Shown here in pieces: positions 5,617-12,236 of a stretch of 12,501 nucleotides of DNA. A model generated the notes under the pieces. The model was given only the letters and a program-made list of their open reading frames with translations. It was not told where the DNA came from and ran no database searches. Within the stretch, counting starts at the first letter, position 1. Each line of letters opens with the position of its first letter. The stretch covers positions 1 through 12,501 of the forward strand of contig QMWT01000025.1 of NCBI GenBank assembly GCA_003661775.1, written 5' to 3'. The DNA is from Thermoprotei archaeon (GTDB lineage: Archaea; Thermoproteota; Thermoprotei_A; Sulfolobales; Ignisphaeraceae). The position numbers and the translations under genes are program-made.

Positions 5617-6105
5617 ATGGGTAGATACAGAGAAGTTGCAGCATTGCTGAGATTCCTGCAGCTAGAGCCCGAAAGCGATGATCTCAGAAGCAGGTTGATA
5701 GTGCAAAAGGTTGTCTATATAGCGCAATCATGTTTCGGTATAGACCTCGGGTACAAGTTCAAGTGGTATTCTCGTGGACCCTATAGCAGAGCTCTAGGCA
5801 GGGAGTTTGGTAAAGTTGTGAAGAGCCTGAAGGAGGGCTTAGAGGTAACTGAGGTGGCTCCCAGTGTTGTCCACCTGCAAGATTTCCTCAGAGAGCTATG
5901 GCGTGTTGCTGGGCGCGTAGATAAGTCTGAGGCGCTGGAGATAGCGGCGAGTTTGATAATGCTTTGCCGGGACATCTATCCACCGGTAAAAGACCCGGTG
6001 TCAGAGCTCATGAGACGGAAGAGTTTTCTGAAGAGGGATGTTGTGGAAAGTATATGGGGTGTGGTCAAGAGGTTTGGGTGCTGCTCTCAAGAAGGGGCTT
6101 GCTGA
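5617..6105 (+). CDS. YwgA/Panacea-like (DUF4065-type) protein
   Basis: The 163-residue protein contains RSRLIVQKVVYIAQSCFG (25-41), then LGYKFKWYSRGPYSRAL (44-60). This arrangement is typical of the YwgA and SocA/Panacea (DUF4065) families: a helix with KxxY, then a YxFxWYxxGPYS turn. Panacea domains act as antitoxin or chaperone-like modules in toxin-antitoxin systems, while archaeal YwgA proteins are uncharacterised. No partner toxin sits next to it here. I use ATG 5617 because it has GGGAG at 5606-5610 and a TATA box at 5571-5577. The longer frame open from 5401 runs through tRNA-Ala, and an ATG at 5512 would lie upstream of that promoter. The function remains open. Confidence 0.72.
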   Translation: MGRYREVAALLRFLQLEPESDDLRSRLIVQKVVYIAQSCFGIDLGYKFKWYSRGPYSRALGREFGKVVKSLKEGLEVTEVAPSVVHLQDFLRELWRVAGRVDKSEALEIAASLIMLCRDIYPPVKDPVSELMRRKSFLKRDVVESIWGVVKRFGCCSQEGAC

Positions 6106-6171
6106 GTTCTGAAGCAACATAATAAGATTATCCGCTGCAGACAGAGCTAGCTACTCAGGAGTGTGGTAGTT

Positions 6172-7467
6172 TTGAACGGGCTGCCCGAAGGTATGCGAGG
6201 AGTTAAGCGTGTATATGACGAGATCCACGGCTACATCGAACTCACGAAGCCCGAGATAGATATTGTTGACACACCGACTTTCCAGAGATTGCGCTACATA
6301 AAGCAGTTAGCATCTGCTTGGTATGTCTATCCAGGTGCTACGCATACTCGTTTCAGCCACAGTCTCGGAGTTATGCACATTATGGGGATTATGGCTACGA
6401 AGCTGTACCGCGAAGGCTATATATATTCTAAAGACGATGTGCAGCTCTTAAGAATCGTAGCTCTGCTCCATGATGTTGGGCATACACCTTTTAGCCATGC
6501 AATAGAACCCTACTACTCCTCAGTGAACCCGCCGCTTACGCATGAAGAACTTACCAAGCTGATAGTGTTGAGAGACCCATACATAAGATCTGCGATAGAG
6601 GATAACGGGTTCGACCCCTGGAGCGTCGTTGCTATACTCGAGGGCAGACACAGAGAACCTCTATTCAACCAGTTACTCTCCGGAGATCTCGATGTTGATA
6701 GAATGGATTATCTGCTCAGAGATGCTCTGCACACAGGTGTTACCTACGGAGCTATAGATGTCCACAGAATAATAGCCACCATAACTGTGGACAGAGAGGG
6801 TAGCCTGGCAGTAGCAGAGAAAGGGCTTGAAGCTCTTGAAAACTTCTACTTAGCACGCCTCCACATGTACCGAGCTGTGTATTACCACAAATCCATAGTG
6901 GGGTACGAGCTTCTCGTAAGGATAATATACGAGAAGCTCATGGAGAGCTATCGAGATAATGTGCTGGCAAGCAGGCTTGCCACAGTCCAAGGAGTGAGGA
7001 AACTTGTAGAGGAAGGAAAGATCTTCTTTTGGCATGACAGCTGGTTCTTGGGACTTATGGTTGAAGCACTAGAGGATCCGAGTGTAGATAACGAGGTTAA
7101 GGAGTTGATAAGAGCTTTCTTGTTCAGAAGGGGGTATAAGGTGATAGTGGATTATTCAAGGTTTAGTGATGACGAGCTGGAGGAGGACGATGAGGAAGTG
7201 ATGAAACTCAGAATACTCTCCGATAAGCTTCGTAGATACGTGGGCGGGGATAGGAGCAATGTTATGGTTTTTATTGATGACATACCGATAATAACGGTCG
7301 AGGAAGCCATAAGGGTGGCGATGGATGATGGGAGCAGTATCTCAGCGTATAACCACCCCCGATCCCTAATAAAGTTCATGCCCCGAAGATTTCATGTGAA
7401 GAGGCTCTATGTGCTTTCATCAGTTCACAGGAAAGCTCTTCAATTCACGAAATTAATGCAAGTGTGA
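6172..7467 (+). CDS. HD-domain phosphohydrolase (COG1078, dNTPase/SAMHD1-like)
   Basis: This protein of about 431 residues belongs to the HD superfamily of metal-dependent phosphohydrolases related to dGTPases and SAMHD1; the substrate is likely a (d)NTP but is not proven. Numbered from GTG 6163, it begins with VKRVYDEIHGYIEL and TPTFQRLRYIKQLA. HTRFSHSLGV supplies metal ligand H66, and LLHDVGHTPFSH (101-112) supplies H103 and D104. LDVDRMDYLLRD (176-187) supplies the last conserved aspartates. A strongly acidic loop (DDELEEDDEE) lies near residue 337. The start is uncertain. AGGAG at 6157-6161 is too close to GTG 6163 but 10 nt from TTG 6172; ATG 6193 is also possible. The TGA overlaps the GTG of dphB. 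Confidence 0.9.
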   Translation: MNGLPEGMRGVKRVYDEIHGYIELTKPEIDIVDTPTFQRLRYIKQLASAWYVYPGATHTRFSHSLGVMHIMGIMATKLYREGYIYSKDDVQLLRIVALLHDVGHTPFSHAIEPYYSSVNPPLTHEELTKLIVLRDPYIRSAIEDNGFDPWSVVAILEGRHREPLFNQLLSGDLDVDRMDYLLRDALHTGVTYGAIDVHRIIATITVDREGSLAVAEKGLEALENFYLARLHMYRAVYYHKSIVGYELLVRIIYEKLMESYRDNVLASRLATVQGVRKLVEEGKIFFWHDSWFLGLMVEALEDPSVDNEVKELIRAFLFRRGYKVIVDYSRFSDDELEEDDEEVMKLRILSDKLRRYVGGDRSNVMVFIDDIPIITVEEAIRVAMDDGSSISAYNHPRSLIKFMPRRFHVKRLYVLSSVHRKALQFTKLMQV

Positions 7468-8324
7468 TAGACTTGCTATTCCTAGTCGGTTTGGGACTGT
7501 ATCTAGACCTCATACCCTTGCGGAGTTTGGTTGCTTTAGCTCGCTGCGATAAGATAATAATAGATGCCTATACAAGCGGACCTAAGTACGTGGTGGAGGA
7601 GCTTCTAAAGATCTTGAAGAGTACAGGTAAAGATGTTGTGTTAGCGCAACGATTTATGCTTGAAGGTGAAGGTATCGAGAGCATAGTCTGGGAATCGCAG
7701 GACAAAGATGTGTGTGTCGCGGTTGTAGGAGATCCCATGATAGCTACTACGCATAATGCCTTGGCTGTAGAGGCGGCGGCTTCGGGAATAAGAGCTGTAG
7801 TAGTGCCCGCCCCCTCTATCCAGTGCTGCGCTATTGGGGCTCTGGGGCTCCTTTCTTACAAAATGGGTAAGTCCGTAACCGTGGTTTCACCTAAGAATGG
7901 TGTTGTTTATGAGTACCCCTACGAGGTTATAAAATCAAATCTTGAAAGAGGTCTTCACACGCTTCTCCTCCTGGAGATGGACTTAGAAAGAGGCTACATC
8001 ATGACCCCCTGCGAGGCACTAAAGATACTATTCTCTATTGAGCAGAAAAGAAATGAGGGGGTTTTGGAGGAGCAGACTAGAGTGGTAATATTATCAAGTA
8101 TCGGGACTCCGAGCCACAGAGTATGTGTGAGAACTCTTGGAGAGCTGCTGCAGAAATGCGATAATTGTGGAGATCCCCCCTACAGCATAGTTATACTCTC
8201 CAAGAAATTGCATCCGTTGGAGGAAGAAGCATTAAAGTATGCCGAGAGAGGATTGCTGAATATGGTACCTATAGAAGGATCTCGCGAGGTGTTGGAGCAA
8301 GTAGCAAACATCCTTTTTAGGTAG
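7464..8324 (+). CDS. dphB: Diphthine synthase DphB
   Basis: DphB is the S-adenosylmethionine-dependent methyltransferase that trimethylates the modified histidine of elongation factor 2 during diphthamide synthesis. The 286-residue protein has the tetrapyrrole-methylase fold with LFLVGLGLYLDLIPLRSL (5-22), the diagnostic VVGDPMIATTH (87-97) and VPAPSIQCCAIGALGLLSYKMGKS (114-137). YPYEVIKSNLERGLHTLLLL (151-170) follows, and the C-terminus retains SSIGTP. The GTG start overlaps the HD gene's stop (GTGA), indicating translational coupling; no separate promoter is apparent. tRNA-Thr begins 21 nt after the stop. Confidence 0.95.
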   Translation: MIDLLFLVGLGLYLDLIPLRSLVALARCDKIIIDAYTSGPKYVVEELLKILKSTGKDVVLAQRFMLEGEGIESIVWESQDKDVCVAVVGDPMIATTHNALAVEAAASGIRAVVVPAPSIQCCAIGALGLLSYKMGKSVTVVSPKNGVVYEYPYEVIKSNLERGLHTLLLLEMDLERGYIMTPCEALKILFSIEQKRNEGVLEEQTRVVILSSIGTPSHRVCVRTLGELLQKCDNCGDPPYSIVILSKKLHPLEEEALKYAERGLLNMVPIEGSREVLEQVANILFR

Positions 8325-8345
8325 GAGCGGAGGAGGATATGAAGG

Positions 8346-8422
<77 letters not shown>

Positions 8423-8475
8423 TAAACCTGCTTCTTCATCAACAAGATCATGAATATCCGGGCAATTGATTAGTA

Positions 8476-8525
8476 TCAGCACTCTTACCGCTCATCATGC
8501 GTCAGATAGGAGGTGCACACATCAT
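8476..8525 (-). ncRNA. C/D box sRNA (2'-O-methylation guide)
   Basis: On the minus strand the elements of a dual-guide archaeal C/D box sRNA occur in order. The C box is ATGATGT (8525-8519, one mismatch to RTGATGA), followed by a 13-nt guide GTGCACCTCCTAT and the D' box CTGA (8505-8502). A 3-nt spacer CGC leads to the C' box ATGATGA (8498-8492, perfect). A 12-nt guide GCGGTAAGAGTG precedes the D box CTGA (8479-8476). The total length (about 50 nt), guide lengths and short D'-C' spacer are all canonical. Such RNAs assemble with L7Ae, Nop5 and fibrillarin to methylate rRNA or tRNA. By the N+5 rule the predicted targets are the fifth base of AUAGGAGGUGCAC and of CACUCUUACCGC. I could not identify the target molecules. 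The terminal stem is weak. It begins about 12 nt after the stop of the minus-strand ORF at 8537-8773 and may share its transcript. Confidence 0.85.
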
Positions 8526-8536
8526 CTCTTGAACTG

Positions 8537-8773
8537 TTAAACCATGTTATCGTCATCCATACGGTCCTGAGCCCAGCAAACGATTTTTCTTAGCCCCTTC
8601 TTAGCCCTCCCTTCGAAGCAGTATATAGTTGTGTTATCTATTTCGGCTGTTAACACTAATGCGAGATCGTTGGCCTTGCGTCTTCTCTCGGAATCTCCTT
8701 TTCCTTTACGCTTATCGGTGTTGTTAAACAAAGTTGAGAATTCTCTCTGCACAACCGCACCCGGGTTCGCCAT
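8537..8773 (-). CDS. Unrecognised small basic protein (78 residues)
   Basis: I do not recognise this family. The ORF begins ATG 8773 (MANPGAVVQREFSTLFN), continues with a charged stretch (NTDKRKGKGDSERRRKAND) and then a probable strand-turn-helix segment (ALVLTAEIDNTTIYCFEGRAKKGLRKIVCWAQDR). It ends in an acidic tail. There is no membrane segment or signal peptide. Points for a real gene are that it is the main ORF of an otherwise empty 445-bp gap, and that GTTTTATC about 30 nt upstream on the minus strand could be a TATA box giving a nearly leaderless mRNA. A C/D sRNA also follows its stop closely. Against it are the short length and lack of a known domain. It diverges from the AOR gene. Confidence 0.45.
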   Translation of the reverse strand: MANPGAVVQREFSTLFNNTDKRKGKGDSERRRKANDLALVLTAEIDNTTIYCFEGRAKKGLRKIVCWAQDRMDDDNMV

Positions 8774-8823
8774 AGACTTAGACGGTAAAGAGTTTTGCAG
8801 ATAAAACGATGTTGCAGAGTATG

Positions 8824-8831
8824 CTTTATTT
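8824..8831 (+). promoter_or_regulatory. TATA-like box of the AOR gene
   Basis: CTTTATTT lies about 40 nt upstream of TTG 8868, with GGGGTG (8854-8859) as the ribosome binding site between them. Confidence 0.4.
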
Positions 8832-8867
8832 CTAAATGAGCCTAATGATCTTCGGGGTGTTCTCTGC

Positions 8868-10700
8868 TTGAAGGGTTGGTGGGGTCGAGTACTACGAGTT
8901 GACCTAAGTCGTGGTGAGGTAAAGATTCATGAGTTGGATAAGGATGTGTTGCTAAAGTTTATGGGCGGTAGAGGTCTGGCCGCGTGGTTTCTATGGAATG
9001 AGCTTAGAGCAGGGGTAGACCCCTTATCTCCTGAGAATAAGCTTGTTCTAGCGGTGGGCCCACTAACGGGCTTGCCGGGTCCAAGTACAGGAAAAATGGT
9101 TATAGCTGCTAAGAGCCCGCTGACCGGTGGTTACGGCGATGGTAATATAGGTAGCTGGGCAGCAGTAAATCTGAAGAGAGCAGGGTTCGATGCCGTGATA
9201 ATAGAGGGGAGGGCTAAGAGACCTTCATACCTGTATATAGAGGATGATAAGGCGTACATCCTCAGTGCTGAGGGGCTCTGGGGCAAAACCACGTTTGAAG
9301 CGGAGAGAATACTCAAGGAAGCTCACGGTAAAGACTGCGGGATTCTAACCATAGGTCCTGCCGGTGAGAACAAGGTACTCTATGCAACTATCATCTCGCA
9401 GGAGGGAAGATCGGGTGGAAGGCCTGGTATGGGAGCTGTCATGGGTTCTAAGAACCTTAAGGCGATAGTTGTGAAAGGTACCAAGGAGGTTAGCGTTGCT
9501 GACAAGGACAAAGTTTTGAAGATAGCTGCCGAGGCTCTGAAAAGCATTCGTGAGAGTAGAGGGTACAGCTTCTGGGTAAGACAAGGGACTATGGCCACAA
9601 TTGAGTGGGCACAGACGGCAGCTGTGCTCCCAACCTATAACTTTAGAGAAGGTACGTTTGATATGTATCGTTTGATAGACGGTTATAGCATGGAAGCGGC
9701 CAAAGTGCTGCAGAGAAGCTGTCCAGGATGCATTATGCCCTGCGGAAACGTCGTGATGGACTCTGAAGGTAAATACTCTGAACTCGATTATGAAAACGTT
9801 GCCATGCTGGGATCTAATATGGGACTAGGACACTTAGGAAAAGTTGCAGTTCTTAATAGGCTGGCAGATGAGCTGGGTCTCGACACGATCTCCTTGGGCA
9901 ACTGTCTAGGATTCTTAATTGAGGCATCTGAGAAGAGGTTGATAAGCGAAAAAATAGAATGGGGAGAATTTAAGGAGCTTAGAGAGCTTGTCGTAGACAC
10001 CGCGTATAGGAGAGGCTTAGGTAACCTTCTAGCTGAAGGAGTTAAGAGAATGGCTCATAAAATAGGGGGAGGTTCCGAGCGTTGGGCTATGCACGTTAAA
10101 GGGCTCGAGATCTCAGCTTATGATTGCCATGGAGCCCCGGCAATGGCGCTGGCCTACGGAACTTCAGCAATAGGAGCACACCATAAAGATGCATGGGTAA
10201 TATCCTGGGAGGTAAAGGTGGATAGATTCGGATATGGACGTGAAAAAGTTGCTAAGGTGATAGAACTTCAGAGAATACGTGGCGGAGTCTTCGAATGTCT
10301 TGTTGCGTGCAGGCTACCGTGGGTAGAATTAGGACTCGAACTAAGGTATTATGTAGAACTGCTGAGGGCTATTACGGGCTACAGCTATACCCTTGATGAC
10401 CTGTATAAGCTTGGAGATAGAGTCTACACATTGATAAGAGCATTCTGGGTCAGAGAATATGCATCTAGCTGGAGTATAGAAATGGATATTCCGCCTGCAC
10501 GCTGGTTTGAGGAACCTCTATCGAGAGGCCCCATCAAAGGAGCTAAGCTAGATAGAGACAAGTATCTAGAGATGTTGAGAACCTACTACAGTCTTAGAGG
10601 GTGGGATGAGAGAGGAATTCCTAGAGTGTCAACGCTTGAGGAACTAGGTCTAAAGGAAGTCGCTGCGGAACTAAGTAGGTTTGTGGAGTTAAAACCCTAA
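8868..10700 (+). CDS. aor: Tungsten-containing aldehyde:ferredoxin oxidoreductase family enzyme
   Basis: AOR-family enzymes oxidise aldehydes to acids with ferredoxin as electron acceptor, using a tungsto-bispyranopterin and a [4Fe-4S] cluster. The 610-residue length is normal. Family blocks are WGRVLRVDLSRGEV (near the N-terminus), FMGGRGLAAWFLWNEL, GPLTGLPGPSTGKMVIAAKSPLTGGYGDGNIG and GRPGMGAVMGSKNLKAIVVKG. The cluster ligands are C285, C288 and C292 (CPGCIMPC) with C481 (FECLVAC) as the likely fourth. RGWDERGIP and LEELGL close the sequence. The start is TTG 8868 with GGGGTG about 8 nt upstream. GTSAIGAHHKDAW replaces the cysteine-containing stretch of classical AOR, so the substrate may differ from that of characterised AOR, FOR and GAPOR. 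No MoaD-like or ferredoxin gene is adjacent. The stop overlaps the convergent gene by 4 nt. Confidence 0.93.
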   Translation: MKGWWGRVLRVDLSRGEVKIHELDKDVLLKFMGGRGLAAWFLWNELRAGVDPLSPENKLVLAVGPLTGLPGPSTGKMVIAAKSPLTGGYGDGNIGSWAAVNLKRAGFDAVIIEGRAKRPSYLYIEDDKAYILSAEGLWGKTTFEAERILKEAHGKDCGILTIGPAGENKVLYATIISQEGRSGGRPGMGAVMGSKNLKAIVVKGTKEVSVADKDKVLKIAAEALKSIRESRGYSFWVRQGTMATIEWAQTAAVLPTYNFREGTFDMYRLIDGYSMEAAKVLQRSCPGCIMPCGNVVMDSEGKYSELDYENVAMLGSNMGLGHLGKVAVLNRLADELGLDTISLGNCLGFLIEASEKRLISEKIEWGEFKELRELVVDTAYRRGLGNLLAEGVKRMAHKIGGGSERWAMHVKGLEISAYDCHGAPAMALAYGTSAIGAHHKDAWVISWEVKVDRFGYGREKVAKVIELQRIRGGVFECLVACRLPWVELGLELRYYVELLRAITGYSYTLDDLYKLGDRVYTLIRAFWVREYASSWSIEMDIPPARWFEEPLSRGPIKGAKLDRDKYLEMLRTYYSLRGWDERGIPRVSTLEELGLKEVAAELSRFVELKP

Positions 10701-11266
10701 GGAGCCAACCCTACGGATCTTAATCTTGATAATATATAACCCTTATCATCCTCGTAAAGCTCAAGCACTCTTTTCATCAACGAATGGTCAAGCCTTATAA
10801 CATGCTTGGATACGAGCCTCTTCACGGTTAGGAGAGTCTCTAGATCTTGTTCTGAGCCTCGGCGTGCCTTTAAAATAAGCCAGCAGTCTACCGCTAAGTG
10901 GTGTATAGCTGTACCACTAACAGTTATTCTGCGCGTGCATAGTTTCAAAACTTCTTCCGGTATGTAGAAATCGTGAATATTCTCGTAAAGCTCTACACGT
11001 ATGTCGCTGCCATCTATGTTCATGATCACGGCGGGCGTCCCAAGCTCAGTATAGCCTACGGACCACCCCCGTCGATGCGCCTCTTCTCGCAACCTGTCTT
11101 CCTCCATAAAAGGACTGCAGCTCGTAACAAATAGGTCTACATCGTCCTCTAGCTCACCTCTTTTGAGAGCGAGATGGAGAGTCGTGCTGCCTACTATAAC
11201 ACCGTCGAATCCTATAGACCTCAGGTTCTCTATAGCCTCAGCTAGTTGCTTGAGATTGTAGGGCAT
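10697..11266 (-). CDS. Nucleotidyltransferase-fold protein
   Basis: This 189-residue protein has the pol-beta-type nucleotidyltransferase signature: GVIVGSTTLHLAL (22-34, with GS at 26-27) followed by ELEDDVDLFV (38-47), whose D42-x-D44 pair would bind metal. A third acidic position may be D71 or E74 in SDIRVELYENIH. The second half is helical (HHLAVDCWLILKARRGSEQDLETLLTVKRLV) and resembles the C-terminal part of small archaeal nucleotidyltransferases that handle tRNA, antibiotics or toxin-antitoxin targets. It lies 34 nt downstream of L40e on the same strand, so the two are probably one transcript. Its stop overlaps that of AOR. The substrate is unknown. Confidence 0.75.
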   Translation of the reverse strand: MPYNLKQLAEAIENLRSIGFDGVIVGSTTLHLALKRGELEDDVDLFVTSCSPFMEEDRLREEAHRRGWSVGYTELGTPAVIMNIDGSDIRVELYENIHDFYIPEEVLKLCTRRITVSGTAIHHLAVDCWLILKARRGSEQDLETLLTVKRLVSKHVIRLDHSLMKRVLELYEDDKGYILSRLRSVGLAP

Positions 11267-11300
11267 CGCCTACAGCCTCGTCTGGCGCTCTACCTCAGCT

Positions 11301-11465
11301 TCATCTCTTCGTAGCTACTTTTCGTTTAGGTCTAAGGTTTCTACTTCTACATCTTCTGCAGCGAGTTGCTGAGGGAGGATTGACGGCTCCACACTTTCTG
11401 CAGATCTTCTTGTTTAGCGCTCTCATCTCCACGATCTTCATTAGCTCCGGATCAAGCACTGCCAC
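11301..11465 (-). CDS. rpl40e: 50S ribosomal protein L40e
   Basis: This is a 54-codon gene. The protein begins VAVLDPELMKIVEMRALNKK, then ICRKCGAVNPPSATRCRRC, and ends RSRNLRPKRKVATKR. That is the archaeal L40e (eL40) sequence, which lacks the ubiquitin fusion seen in eukaryotes. The zinc site is C22-x2-C25 and C36-x2-C39. The GTG start at 11465 follows in-frame stops directly and has AGGTG about 9 nt upstream. A TATA box (CTTATAAACC, minus, about 11498-11506) predicts a leader of about 11 nt. A second GTG two codons in is an alternative. The nucleotidyltransferase gene follows on the same strand. Confidence 0.96.
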   Translation of the reverse strand: MAVLDPELMKIVEMRALNKKICRKCGAVNPPSATRCRRCRSRNLRPKRKVATKR

Positions 11466-11497
11466 TTATCAACACCTGCGTAGTAGTAGGAACAAGG

Positions 11498-11506
11498 GTT
11501 TATAAG
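11498..11506 (-). promoter_or_regulatory. TATA box of the L40e operon
   Basis: CTTATAAAC on the minus strand is centred near 11502, placing transcription start near 11476, about 11 nt before the L40e GTG at 11465. It is one of the clearest box A matches in the window. Confidence 0.6.
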
Positions 11507-11634
11507 TTATGCAAAGTATATTAGTTGTAAACAGTCTACTAACAACATTTTAATTCCTCGAATGAATCTTGTCTCTGGTGTAAAAGATAGTTTTGCGGGA
11601 GGCTCAGTGCCTATGATGAGGTGAGGGACGTAGA

Positions 11635-12150
11635 ATGAGAATACCACTAGATTACATATGTATTAAGAGCGGCATTCTCTGTCCAAGATGTCAAAGACTT
11701 GTGGATAGCGGAGTAGTATCGAACTTGGACGTGGAATTAATGAAAGCGCTCTTGGACATAGAAGAGAATCAGTCGAACTTCCGTTTTCTTAAAGAGTCAA
11801 GCTATGTGCGTTCGGTTCAGCAGGGCCGTATGATCGTGGTCATACTAGACATTCCTGATACGGTGCCTCAGCAGACGCTCATAAGACTCAGCAGGCTACT
11901 CTCCGAAAGACTAGGCGGTTTTAAGGTTAGGATCGTGAGGAATAGCAATGACTTGAAGTCAATGGTTTCACAGATAGTTGCTCCAGCGCGTATTATGGGT
12001 ATAAACACCGTTTGGTTACCCGACGGCAGCGTCCAACACGTGATCAGAATGCCCAGGTACGACGCACGTCTGCTGCCCGCACCTATGAAAGATATAGAAA
12101 CGTTGTTAACCCAGTTGTTCAAGTATAACTTCAGGATAAAGCTCGTGTAA
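11635..12150 (+). CDS. NusA-like / KH-type RNA-binding protein with N-terminal Cys motif
   Basis: The 171-residue protein starts MRIPLDYICIKSGILCPRCQ, with C9, C16 and C19 forming a possible partial zinc knuckle. A helix follows (LDVELMKALLDIEE), then two alpha/beta units (RMIVVILDIPDTVPQQTLIRLSRLLSERLGGFKVRIVRN and VSQIVAPARIMGINTVWLPDGS). This resembles the archaeal proteins annotated as NusA-like KH-domain factors, which probably bind RNA and may act in transcription or rRNA processing. A classic GxxG loop is not obvious. ATG 11635 has a strong GAGGTGAGGG about 7 nt upstream. The gene sits directly before aspS. The family assignment comes from memory of similar proteins and is moderate. 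Confidence 0.6.
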   Translation: MRIPLDYICIKSGILCPRCQRLVDSGVVSNLDVELMKALLDIEENQSNFRFLKESSYVRSVQQGRMIVVILDIPDTVPQQTLIRLSRLLSERLGGFKVRIVRNSNDLKSMVSQIVAPARIMGINTVWLPDGSVQHVIRMPRYDARLLPAPMKDIETLLTQLFKYNFRIKLV

Positions 12151-12153
12151 AAT

Positions 12154-12164
12154 TATTTTCTTCG
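12154..12164 (+). terminator. T-rich stretch after the NusA-like gene
   Basis: TTATTTTCTT just after the stop codon is the type of T-run that can terminate archaeal transcription. It would separate this gene from aspS. The evidence is composition only. Confidence 0.3.
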
Positions 12165-12236
12165 GTTGCGGAAAACTAATTACCTACACCGTAGCAACTA
12201 GAAGTTCTTAGAAAAATTCCGGTAAGGTACTCAAAG

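Noticed and set aside
11612..11634. ATGATGA motif as the C box of a second sRNA before the NusA-like gene
   Set aside because: No CTGA box lies at a suitable distance on either side, and the bases form part of the ribosome binding site region.
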